Below, in pieces: positions 17,212 through 24,878 of a DNA stretch of 64,000 nt (its first letter is position 1; each line of letters begins with the position of its first letter). The position numbers and the translations under genes are program-made. The notes below the pieces were generated by a model. It did no database searches and was not told the origin of the DNA. It worked only from the letters and a program-made list of their open reading frames with translations. Source of the DNA: Pedobacter nototheniae (GTDB lineage: Bacteria > Bacteroidota > Bacteroidia > Sphingobacteriales > Sphingobacteriaceae); NCBI RefSeq assembly GCF_004335085.1, contig NZ_RQRS01000005.1:124001-188000 (forward strand). Direction: 5' to 3'.

Positions 17212-18176
17212 TGTTGTTTTAGTAGCACTCTTTTAATTAAATCTTGTATAAATCCTAAACCATAAGCTGTTAATTGGATAAATGAAGATATAATGCTCAA
17301 AAATGCAACTTTTAAAGATTTATTTACTGACCAAGAGTGAAAAAATATCAACAAAAAGTAAATTAATACAAAGAAATTGCAAATAACAGCTAAAGGCCAA
17401 TAAAATAGGTTACATAGTATTGTAAATGCAAAACCAACAGTAAATACCGCAGGAAAAAAATGAATCAGTTTTAATTGAGAAGGAAAATGTTTATAAATAT
17501 TAATTCTTGCCCGGCCAAAAAAGTGTAATTGTTTATAGAACTGGCTAAAGCTTGTCCTCCTTTTATGGTATACTTTTGCATCAGGAATTAAGCCTATTTT
17601 AAATCCATTTTCGTGAATACGGATGCTATATTCAATATCCTCTCCCAACCTGGTTAAAATAAAACCACCAACTTTTTCCCAAACCTGACGCGAAACACCC
17701 ATATTGAAACTGCGTGGATGAAATTGCCCAATGTGTTTTGCATTACCTCTAATTCCTCCCGTTGTAAATGGAGAAGTCATGGCATAACTGATTGCCTTTT
17801 GCACAGGTGTAAAACTTTCATGAGCGGCATCTGGTCCTCCGTAAGCATCTAAATGATGTTCGTACAAATAGTTTTTTACTGTTTCTAAGTAATTTGCAGG
17901 AATTAAGCAATCAGAATCGAAAATTACAAAGTAATCACCCTGCGCCTTTTCAAAACCAAAGTTTCGAGCGAAACCTTGTCCGGCATTTTCCTTAAAGAAA
18001 TATTTTATATCCAGTTTATTGGTATAGCGTTGTACAATTTCTTTAGCATCATCTTTTGATCCATCTTCAATAACCAAAACTTCAAACTGCAAATAAGTTT
18101 GTTTGGTTAGGGTGTTTAATAATTCGTCAATTTCTTGAGGACGGTTATAAAGTGGAATTATAATGGAGAAAAACAT
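17208..18176 (-). CDS. Family 2 glycosyltransferase with C-terminal membrane segments
   Basis: 322 residues. The GT-A fold begins at the N-terminus (FFSIIIPLYNRPQEIDELL), with VLVIEDGSKDD, NAGQGFARNFG and the metal-binding DXD equivalent YFVIFDSDCLIP. The acceptor-side motif LGEDIEYSIRI (ED) is present. Two to three hydrophobic helices follow after residue 235 (FFPAVFTVGFAFTILCNLF and the following segment), so the enzyme is membrane-bound and likely uses a polyprenyl-linked acceptor. It is 67 bases downstream of a second GT2 gene and overlaps the next gene by 4 bases. Sugar specificity cannot be read. Confidence 0.9.
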   Translation of the reverse strand: MFFSIIIPLYNRPQEIDELLNTLTKQTYLQFEVLVIEDGSKDDAKEIVQRYTNKLDIKYFFKENAGQGFARNFGFEKAQGDYFVIFDSDCLIPANYLETVKNYLYEHHLDAYGGPDAAHESFTPVQKAISYAMTSPFTTGGIRGNAKHIGQFHPRSFNMGVSRQVWEKVGGFILTRLGEDIEYSIRIHENGFKIGLIPDAKVYHKRRTSFSQFYKQLHFFGRARINIYKHFPSQLKLIHFFPAVFTVGFAFTILCNLFYWPLAVICNFFVLIYFLLIFFHSWSVNKSLKVAFLSIISSFIQLTAYGLGFIQDLIKRVLLKQQ

Positions 18177-18243
18177 TTTTTTAAGCTGAAAGCTGAAAGA
18201 CCAAAGACCAAAGCGTTTTTGCTTTAAGCTTTATTCTTTCTGC

Positions 18244-19197
18244 TTATTTAAGTTCTTTTTCAATTAAGTATTGGTTTCTTTCAGGTGCATTACGCGATAA
18301 AAGTTCAGCAATAAAACCTGCAAGAAACATTTGTGAACCAACAATTATGGCAACCAAAGCAATATAAAATAAAGGTTGATCGGTAATTTCTCTTCTGTAA
18401 GCGATATGTGCTGCAATATGATATAATTTTTCACCGATCATCCAAACAGCGATAAAAGTTCCAATCAGGAAGCTTAGCACACCTAAAGAACCAAAAAAGT
18501 GCATTGGGCGTTTTCCAAATTTACCAACAAAGAAAATGGATAATAAATCTAAAAAACCATTTATAAATCTGCTGAAACCAAATTTAGTTGTACCGTATTT
18601 ACGTGCTCTATGCTCCACAACCTGTTCGGCTATTTTGCTAAAACCTGCCCATTTTGCAATTACAGGAATATAGCGATGCATTTCTCCGTACACTTCAATA
18701 GTTTTTATTACATCGCTACGATAAGCTTTTAAACCGCAATTAAAGTCGTTTAATTCAATACCACTCATTTTACGAGTTGCGGCATTAAATAATTTTGTAG
18801 GGATGGTTTTCGTAATCGGATCGTAACGTTTCTTTTTCCAACCAGAGATAAGGTCTAATTTTTCTTCTTTAATACGACGATATAATTCAGGAATTTCATC
18901 AGGGCTATCCTGTAAATCAGCATCCATGGTAATTACAACATCACCTTGAGTGGCTTCAAAACCCACATTTAAAGCTGCAGATTTACCATAATTTCTTCGG
19001 AATTTAATTCCTTTTATGGCGTTGTTTTGTACTCGAAGGTTTTCAATAACTTCCCAGGAAGTATCCGTACTGCCGTCATCAACCAAAATAATTTCGTAAC
19101 TGAAATTATTCTCGTCCATTACTTTAGCAATCCAGGCCGTTAATTCGGGCAAAGATTCATCTTCGTTATATAAGGGTACTACAACTGATATATCCAT
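18244..19197 (-). CDS. Family 2 glycosyltransferase (GtrB/DPM1-like)
   Basis: 317 residues. MDISVVVPLYNEDESLPEL, EIILVDDGSTDTSW, NYGKSAALNVGF and VVITMDADLQDSPDEIPEL are the classical motifs of dolichol/undecaprenyl-phosphate glucosyl- or mannosyltransferases. The mid region DFNCGLKAYRSDVI and HRARKYGTTKFGFSRFINGFLDLL also fits GtrB-like enzymes. Two C-terminal membrane helices (about 228-250 and 270-300) anchor it. The reaction would be transfer of a sugar from a nucleotide donor to undecaprenyl phosphate. It begins a run of envelope genes transcribed leftward. Confidence 0.92.
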   Translation of the reverse strand: MDISVVVPLYNEDESLPELTAWIAKVMDENNFSYEIILVDDGSTDTSWEVIENLRVQNNAIKGIKFRRNYGKSAALNVGFEATQGDVVITMDADLQDSPDEIPELYRRIKEEKLDLISGWKKKRYDPITKTIPTKLFNAATRKMSGIELNDFNCGLKAYRSDVIKTIEVYGEMHRYIPVIAKWAGFSKIAEQVVEHRARKYGTTKFGFSRFINGFLDLLSIFFVGKFGKRPMHFFGSLGVLSFLIGTFIAVWMIGEKLYHIAAHIAYRREITDQPLFYIALVAIIVGSQMFLAGFIAELLSRNAPERNQYLIEKELK

Positions 19198-19263
19198 TAA
19201 TCTTATTAAAATATTAGCATTGAACTATTGGGACGAATCTCAATGGTTCAAAATTTTGGCGTT

Positions 19264-19322
19264 AAATTAAAACGTGCAAATTTCATCAAATAAAATGATA
19301 AAACCTGCACGTTATAAATTTT
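19264..19322 (-). terminator. Hairpin terminator, originally of the DUF4199 gene
   Basis: An 8-bp outer stem (AACGTGCA 19271-19278 with TGCACGTT 19306-19313) encloses an inner stem of about 8 bp with one G-T pair (19281-19288 with 19296-19303). It is followed on the minus strand by TTTTAATTT. One arm belongs to a 35-bp repeat also found at 19756-19790. Confidence 0.6.
19288..19322. repeat. 35-bp direct repeat, copy 1
   Basis: Identical over 35 bases to 19756-19790 and in the same orientation. This copy lies inside a complete hairpin; the second copy lacks the other arm. The two copies bracket a kinase remnant and a 54-codon gene. Confidence 0.9.
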
Positions 19323-19331
19323 TGATCTGTA

Positions 19332-19496
19332 TTATAGTTTTATATTTTTAGCTTTTACCTTTACAATTTTCCCTCGATTGGAAAAAACTAATATACCATC
19401 ATTTTTTCTTTTGAAAGCAATGAGCCTTTTGAAAGCAAGGTTAAGTCCATTTCTGATCTTTTCTCTCATTTCATTATTATTAATCTTACTATCCAT
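19332..19496 (-). CDS. Small 54-residue basic protein, partner of the kinase remnant
   Basis: ATG at 19496, stop at 19332, 6 bases downstream of the kinase remnant. The product is basic, with NEMREKIRNGLNLAFKRLIA in the first half and DGILVFSNRGKIVKVKAKNI in the second. This amphipathic-helix-plus-beta-hairpin pattern resembles small proteins that stand next to zeta-toxin-like kinases in Bacteroidota, but that association is from memory and the function is unknown. The gene looks intact even though its partner does not. It lies inside the direct-repeat-bounded segment. Confidence 0.6.
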   Translation of the reverse strand: MDSKINNNEMREKIRNGLNLAFKRLIAFKRKNDGILVFSNRGKIVKVKAKNIKL

Positions 19497-19502
19497 TTAA
19501 TA

Positions 19503-19742
19503 TTAGATTAAATTTTGCCATATATCTTTCTCAAAGATAGTTATTTCCTTGTTTAGATTCCCCTCAGCAATAAATTGTAAATCGCTATCAGAACTATTAA
19601 TAATGAGCCAATAATCAGAAACAGCTGAAAAATTATCTACATTTACAAATTCTCTACAATTCAACATCTCAGGCAAAACAGTAAATGATGCAGTTGTTTT
19701 TCCTGCACCATTACATCCAGAGATAATATAAAGGTTTGGCAC
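19503..19742 (-). pseudogene. Zeta-toxin-like P-loop kinase with large internal deletion
   Basis: 79 residues from a GTG start. The N-terminus MPNLYIISGCNGAGKTTASF is a Walker A motif of the zeta-toxin/UDP-GlcNAc-kinase-like family, followed by LPEMLNCREFVNVDN, where full-length homologues continue with about 100 further residues (the central kinase core). Here the chain jumps at SAVSDYWLIINSSDSDLQFI to what is the C-terminal segment of such proteins (the LIINNSD...IAEGNL...IFN..IW ending). The frame is kept across the junction, so this is an in-frame deletion rather than a frameshift. The product cannot be an active kinase. Alternative: a genuine miniature protein, which I consider less likely. 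Confidence 0.65.
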
Positions 19743-19755
19743 CTGGTGTTATTTG

Positions 19756-19790
19756 AAATAAAATGATAAAACCTGCACGTTATAAATTTT
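19756..19790. repeat. 35-bp direct repeat, copy 2
   Basis: Second copy of the repeat at 19288-19322, 26 bases past the stop of the DUF4199 gene and 13 bases upstream of the kinase remnant's GTG. Confidence 0.9.
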
Positions 19791-19815
19791 ATGTTTTATT
19801 ATTATTTAACTTCTG

Positions 19816-20355
19816 TTAGTACAAAGGACGTTCCTTTTTAACGACAGCAGCTGTGATTAAACTTATAACTAAGCCAAATAAAGTATAAGTAAGTGCAGAC
19901 CCAAATGCAATCATAAGCGTCATATACTTACTCATCATTTGTACTCCCTTTATAGCCTGTTCATTATCGCCAACAGCTTTAATTTGCATATCAATTATAT
20001 CCTGAAGTGCAGATGGATCGATAACTTTATAATATAGAACCATTAAAATGGCAATAAATAAACCTGCGTAGGCGGCAACTTTAAAACCAGTAGAAAACGC
20101 ACGACTATAAGTTACATAACCGCCTAAATCTTGCTTGTGCTTATACTGTGCATAATAAATTGCAATGATAAATGTTCCGTATGACAAAACCATTGATAGT
20201 GCTTTCTGCCAAATTGGGGCATCAATACCTTGCGCTCCCATACCGATAAGGTTAAGAATAAATATTAGTGCAAGTGTATAAAAAGCAAAAGCAATTGCAA
20301 CCTGAAATGCCAATAAGTTTGGTTTCTTTTCTTCCTGGATAATTTGTTGTTCCAT
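19816..20355 (-). CDS. DUF4199 membrane protein
   Basis: 179 residues with four membrane helices (about 16-38, 50-67, 90-107, 143-170). The patterns AIYYAQYKHKQDLGGYVTYSRAF and a helix-rich loop before the last membrane segment are those of DUF4199, a Bacteroidota inner-membrane family of unknown function often found beside glycosyltransferases or dihydroorotase genes. It starts 14 bases after the acidic protein upstream, so the two are co-transcribed. Confidence 0.82.
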   Translation of the reverse strand: MEQQIIQEEKKPNLLAFQVAIAFAFYTLALIFILNLIGMGAQGIDAPIWQKALSMVLSYGTFIIAIYYAQYKHKQDLGGYVTYSRAFSTGFKVAAYAGLFIAILMVLYYKVIDPSALQDIIDMQIKAVGDNEQAIKGVQMMSKYMTLMIAFGSALTYTLFGLVISLITAAVVKKERPLY

Positions 20356-20369
20356 GATTGGGGTTTAAT

Positions 20370-21038
20370 TTAGTTATTAATAGTTGTTATTAATGTATAA
20401 GTAGCAACATCGAACGATTTGTTACGACTAAACTGAATTAATTCTTTTGTAGTTTCGGCACTGCCCTCTACATCAAGGAAAAAAGCCATGAATGGAACAA
20501 ATAACTCTTGCATTTCATCACTAATATTTAAGGTTGGTGCTGTTTTGCAAATTTCTTCAATACTGCTTTCTGCCAATTGTTGATTGCTGATTAGTTCTTC
20601 ATAAATTTCAAATTCATCCTGAAACTCATCATCTTCAACCAATAAAAATTCTTTTAAGAAATCGCCCAATTCAGGATCTAAATCCTCATCATGACATTCT
20701 TTAATGTATAAAAGAAGGTTTAGCATTTCGCTACCTCTATCAATAGTTTCTTCTTCAATATTTGCCCATTCTTCACTTTCCAGATAATCATCTTCCAGCT
20801 TTTGAACATCACTTGAGAAGAAATTTACCATAAGCAGATCGAAATAAACTTCTCTTAATTCTTCAAATTTTGGGTTCGAATCAAATACCTCGTCAAAAGC
20901 ACCAACTTTATCCATAAATTTTGCATCCAGTTCAAAAGCTGTAATTAATTCTGTTTCAAATGTACCTGCAGTAATAGCCGATACCTCAGCATATTTATTG
21001 ATTGATGCGCTTAGCGCTTTTTTTACTCTATTGTCCAT
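20370..21038 (-). CDS. Acidic helical protein of unknown function
   Basis: 222 residues, predicted almost all alpha-helical, strongly acidic (EDDYLESEEWANIEEET, VEDDEFQDEFEIYEEL), with no signal or membrane segment. I do not recognise a domain. Helices of about 20 residues alternate with short acidic loops, reminiscent of HEAT/TPR-like scaffolds, but there is no clear repeat. It lies between the dihydroorotase homologue (50 bases) and DUF4199 (14 bases) on the same strand and probably shares their transcript. Confidence 0.7.
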   Translation of the reverse strand: MDNRVKKALSASINKYAEVSAITAGTFETELITAFELDAKFMDKVGAFDEVFDSNPKFEELREVYFDLLMVNFFSSDVQKLEDDYLESEEWANIEEETIDRGSEMLNLLLYIKECHDEDLDPELGDFLKEFLLVEDDEFQDEFEIYEELISNQQLAESSIEEICKTAPTLNISDEMQELFVPFMAFFLDVEGSAETTKELIQFSRNKSFDVATYTLITTINN

Positions 21039-21088
21039 CGTTTGGATTTTTAGTATTTAAATATAATATTTTGACTTTGAAGCCGTCT

Positions 21089-22348
21089 TTAGTTATTAAC
21101 TTGATATTGATTGTTATTATAAACCAACTTTATCTTTCCAGTTAATTCCGTTCCCAATAATGGCGAATTAGCGGATTTTGAATAATTATTGGTTGTTGTA
21201 TATAACCATTTTTGATCTGCTGCAAAAACTGTAAAATTTGCCTCGGCTCCTTCTTCAATTACCGGAACGTTTAAATTTAGCAATTTACGTGGGTTAATCG
21301 CTAGCTTATCGGCAATAAGTGTAGCATCTAAACCTGCTTTTATTAGCAATGGTAAAACAGTTTGCAATGCGATGATCCCGTAATGTGCAATTTCAAATTC
21401 TACATTTTTAAACTCAATTTCTTCAGGTCTGTGTTGAGAAGTGATAGCATCAATTGTTCCATCCTTTAAGCCAGCGATTAAAGCCTTAACATCGGCCTTG
21501 CCTCTTAGTGGTGGTTTCACTTTGTAATTGCTGTCAAAATCATTTAAAAGTTCTTCGGTAAACACTAAATGATGTGCGGTTACATCGCATGTAATTTTTA
21601 CGCCATCCTTTTTCGCCTTGCGGATTAATGCAACTGAACCTGCTGTAGAAATATTATTGATATGAATTTTAGTATCATTGTAGCTTGCTAAAAAAATATC
21701 ACGGGCAATGTGCATTTCTTCTGCCAAAGCAGGTAAACCCTTCATCCCCAAAAGCACACTCGTTTTACTTTCGTTAACCTGAGCTTTGCCTGCAATAGAT
21801 TTATTTTCGGGATAAACCATTAACAACGCATCAAAACCTTTGGCATATTGCAATGCCCTACTCATAAAGCCGTCATCCTGTAAAGCTTTGTCACCATCAG
21901 AGAAGGCAACAGCACCCGCCTGTTGCATATCAAATAATTCGGCGAGTTCTTTAGCTTCACGGTTTTGACTAATTGCACCAATCGGCAACACATCTACCAG
22001 ATTATTTTTGGCTTTATTGATGATGTATTCTACTTGTGATTTTGATTGTACCACTGGACTTGCTTGTGGTAAAAGTGCCAATCCTGTAAAACCACCTGCC
22101 ATTGCAGCAGCAGTAAGTGTATGTATATCTTCTTTAGTTTCGAAACCTGGATCGCCGGCTACACAGTTTAAATCAAAAAAACCAGGTGTTAAGAAAGCAC
22201 CTTCAGCATCAAATACGGTTTCATTCTTTTCGGCAGTTAAATTACCAATGTTCGTAATTTTGCCATCCTTAATCCTTACATCGCTTTGTTTTTTATCAAA
22301 TTTACTTTGCGAATCAATAATATTGGCATTCTTAACTAAGAGATTCAT
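21089..22348 (-). CDS. Dihydroorotase homologue lacking metal ligands (pseudo-dihydroorotase)
   Basis: 419 residues with the amidohydrolase layout of class I dihydroorotase, but the key residues are changed. The metal motif DLHVHLREPG reads DLNCVAGDPG (residues 59-68), so both histidines are lost (N61, V63) and the substrate-binding Arg is Gly. The HxxHxST motif reads IHINNIST, losing another His. The catalytic TDHAPH region reads TSQHRPEE, with Asp replaced by Gln. Substrate-region sequence (VTAHHLVFTEELL, YKVKPPLR) is kept. Known pseudo-dihydroorotases support aspartate transcarbamoylase assembly without catalysis, and this may be one. It overlaps the BatA gene by 4 bases, so the two are translationally coupled. 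Confidence 0.85.
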   Translation of the reverse strand: MNLLVKNANIIDSQSKFDKKQSDVRIKDGKITNIGNLTAEKNETVFDAEGAFLTPGFFDLNCVAGDPGFETKEDIHTLTAAAMAGGFTGLALLPQASPVVQSKSQVEYIINKAKNNLVDVLPIGAISQNREAKELAELFDMQQAGAVAFSDGDKALQDDGFMSRALQYAKGFDALLMVYPENKSIAGKAQVNESKTSVLLGMKGLPALAEEMHIARDIFLASYNDTKIHINNISTAGSVALIRKAKKDGVKITCDVTAHHLVFTEELLNDFDSNYKVKPPLRGKADVKALIAGLKDGTIDAITSQHRPEEIEFKNVEFEIAHYGIIALQTVLPLLIKAGLDATLIADKLAINPRKLLNLNVPVIEEGAEANFTVFAADQKWLYTTTNNYSKSANSPLLGTELTGKIKLVYNNNQYQVNN

Positions 22349-24384
22349 ATTGTTTTTTTAGGGTTATTCAAAAATCGGATGAGCAAAATTTCTGCTGCAA
22401 TAAAAATCAGCGACAAAATTAGACAAAGTTTCCATAAAGATTGTCCGATTTTGTTTTCGCCAGAAATTAATTTAACTGCATCCTTATCGGTATCAAATAT
22501 TTTTAAGTTGCTTTTTCCGGTCAAATTTTCCAAATCTGCTTTACTTAAATAGTGCATATCAGATTCTGAACGGCTATTGTTAAAACTGTAAATGGTTAAA
22601 GTAGAATCGGCTTGCTTTAAATTGTAAAATCCAGGGGTTTTAATCTGATCGGCTACATAAATTAAAGTTTTTCCATTTACCTGGCGTAGCTCTGGAATGG
22701 TTTCAAAACGATCGGCAATTAATTTTAAGCTTTGATTTTTCGCTAACGTTATCTTTTTGCTTTGTAACACATTTTCTTGTCCGATGGTGTAATATAAAGG
22801 CTGTTCTAAGCCTCCACTATTTGCTAAGCGATACATTAGTGGAACAAAGACTGGATGATGCGCTAAATTACCATCTTTTGCATTTAAGCCTGTGGCACTT
22901 AAATAAACCTGACCATTACCAACATTAAATTTTGCGAAAAACAATTTATTTGCTGGTAGCTGAAGAATATTTTCTTTGCGCTGGGTATTGCTTTCTATAA
23001 ATGTGAAGTATCTGTTAATTTCTGGTAAATCTAAATTTTTAGGTACCTGTTCAAATACAGTTTTAAATATTGGATGTTGCAAATCTATTTTATCCACTCT
23101 AACTGGATCTGTATTCAAAGCTTGGATTTGAGGTAATGACAAAGCACTTAAAAATGCGTTGTAATTTTTAATATCAGCATCTAAATCCGGAAATAAAACC
23201 ACAGAACCACCATTATTAACATACGCTTTAATTTGCTGCGCTAAACCGGTAGAAGGATTGTTAAGTCCGTTTAAAACAATTAAGCCGTAACCAGAAAAGT
23301 TATTGTAATTTACATTGCTTTCAGCGTTTTCGGTTAATTTAAAGTAAGGATCTGCATTAAAAAGAGCTCTAATATAATTTCCATCACCTGCGCTGTTAAT
23401 TGTAAGTACGGGCAAATTATTATTTACCTTAAAGCTGAAAGATAAAGTATCATCAAACGTTACAGGGAAATCTTTAATACTTATTACCCCTTTTTGCCAA
23501 CCAGATTTTAGTCCTGAAAAGTTCAGCGTATCACGTTTTACCTTTCCTGCGGGAATTGTTATTGCACTTAATCCTTTTTGCTGATTATTTAAAGTAAGTT
23601 TTAGCGGAATATTTTTAGCGTCTTCTTCTGAATAATTACGAATTTGAACCACCAATTTTTCACTAGCTCCTGGCTGATGATTAGGCGAAAGCGCCCAAAC
23701 ACTATCTACAGCAACATTTGGTAAAGTGGTTGCGTTTAGTTTCATAAAGGCAAATTGCACCTCTGGATTAGCTTGAATAACTTTTTCATTAGAAATATTC
23801 TTCTGAAAATCGGAAATTAAAAAAGCGTACTTATTTACAGATCCTGTTAAAACGTTTTGTTGTCGGTTTATAATTTGCTGTAAATTTCTGTTAGAAGCTG
23901 AAATTTTAACATCATCCAGCGCTTGCAAAAAACCATCAGCGTTGAGTAAACGTTGGTTTTTGCCTTCAAAATCATTTGTTAAAAGCTGAAAACGATCATT
24001 TAAACCAAATCCTTTTACAAGTTCCTTTGCTCTTCTTTTTGCTTCATCAAGCAAATTGCCATCTTTATTTATGGCTTCCATGCTATAAGAATTATCAATG
24101 TAAATACTTACCGCATTATTTAAGGTAGTTGTTTTTTTATCGTTTGAAGGAATGTAAGGTTGCGCAAACGCTAAAACTAAAAATACAATGGCTAATATTC
24201 GGCAAAGCAGAATAAGCAGATTTTTAAGTTTTTCTTTTGAGGAATTTTGTTGCTCTACTTCCTTTAAAAGCTGAACATTAGAGAAATAAACTTTTTTAAA
24301 TTTCCTGAAATTGAATAAATGGATAATAACCGGAATGGCAACCGCTAGTAGTGCAAAAAGAAAGCCCGGATAAAGGAAATTCAT
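22345..24384 (-). CDS. BatA-domain / VWA-like membrane protein
   Basis: 679 residues. The N-terminus MNFLYPGFLFALLAVAIPVI followed by IHLFNFRKFKKVYFSNVQLL is the aerotolerance-regulator N-terminal (BatA) domain with two membrane helices (second around residues 56-75). A von Willebrand A-like region begins with SIYIDNSYSME, the DxSxS metal site. A long periplasmic stretch follows, including a DUF4350/ThuA-like segment (YGLIVLNGLNNPS, VNNGGSVVLFPD), and a last membrane helix lies near the C-terminus (LWKLCLILSLIFIAAEILLI). Members sit in the periplasm with unknown function in envelope homeostasis. It is directly upstream of the pseudo-dihydroorotase. Confidence 0.88.
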   Translation of the reverse strand: MNFLYPGFLFALLAVAIPVIIHLFNFRKFKKVYFSNVQLLKEVEQQNSSKEKLKNLLILLCRILAIVFLVLAFAQPYIPSNDKKTTTLNNAVSIYIDNSYSMEAINKDGNLLDEAKRRAKELVKGFGLNDRFQLLTNDFEGKNQRLLNADGFLQALDDVKISASNRNLQQIINRQQNVLTGSVNKYAFLISDFQKNISNEKVIQANPEVQFAFMKLNATTLPNVAVDSVWALSPNHQPGASEKLVVQIRNYSEEDAKNIPLKLTLNNQQKGLSAITIPAGKVKRDTLNFSGLKSGWQKGVISIKDFPVTFDDTLSFSFKVNNNLPVLTINSAGDGNYIRALFNADPYFKLTENAESNVNYNNFSGYGLIVLNGLNNPSTGLAQQIKAYVNNGGSVVLFPDLDADIKNYNAFLSALSLPQIQALNTDPVRVDKIDLQHPIFKTVFEQVPKNLDLPEINRYFTFIESNTQRKENILQLPANKLFFAKFNVGNGQVYLSATGLNAKDGNLAHHPVFVPLMYRLANSGGLEQPLYYTIGQENVLQSKKITLAKNQSLKLIADRFETIPELRQVNGKTLIYVADQIKTPGFYNLKQADSTLTIYSFNNSRSESDMHYLSKADLENLTGKSNLKIFDTDKDAVKLISGENKIGQSLWKLCLILSLIFIAAEILLIRFLNNPKKTI

Positions 24385-24455
24385 TAAAAACCAAAGATAG
24401 AAAAAATATGGAAAGTAGCGAATTTCGGATCAAACAAATCAAGATATTCCTGCAA

Positions 24456-24860
24456 TCAATACGCAAAGCCAGGAAAAACAATATTTACGATTTTCCATTG
24501 TCCATTTTGCAATCCGAAATAAAGTTTGAAAGGCCCACTAACAATTTTCGATTGATTTTTAAGTACTGCTCTAAAACCAGCAACGCCTTCTACAAAGCCT
24601 ATTCCCTTTCCTTCACCATATGTTTCAAAATTCGAATCGATAATATCGTATCTGCCACCAACATATTCATCGGATTTACCGAAAATACCTTTCAGCCTTG
24701 CAACAATAACATCCCTGCCAATTACTTTATTTCCAGGAAGGATAAAGAAATCACTCAGCTCATCAGTAATTGTTTTAGATTGCTTAAACCAGGAATTGAT
24801 AAATCTAATTGCACTGTTAACAATATCGGCCTGATGATTGAATGTTGGTTTTTCCTGCAT
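24456..24860 (-). CDS. NTF2-like (SnoaL/DUF4440-type) protein
   Basis: 134 residues without a signal peptide. A cone-shaped NTF2-like fold is suggested by an N-terminal helix pair (IVNSAIRFINSWFKQ), a VIGRDVIVARLKGIFG segment and three C-terminal strands ending GQWKIVNIVFPGF. That last segment is the usual end of the fold. No catalytic residues can be assigned. It lies between the L,D-transpeptidase (18 bases) and BatA genes on the same strand. Confidence 0.6.
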   Translation of the reverse strand: MQEKPTFNHQADIVNSAIRFINSWFKQSKTITDELSDFFILPGNKVIGRDVIVARLKGIFGKSDEYVGGRYDIIDSNFETYGEGKGIGFVEGVAGFRAVLKNQSKIVSGPFKLYFGLQNGQWKIVNIVFPGFAY

Positions 24861-24878
24861 TTTGCAAATCTACGGCTT

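Noticed and set aside
18177..18243. AAAGCTGAAAGACCAAAG repeats between the two glycosyltransferases as a regulatory site
   Set aside because: Low-complexity sequence of a kind that recurs in several gaps of the window (for example 50720-50790); no clear function can be assigned.
22008..22361. 117-codon frame antisense to the dihydroorotase homologue
   Set aside because: Shadow of a well-conserved coding region; no family resemblance.
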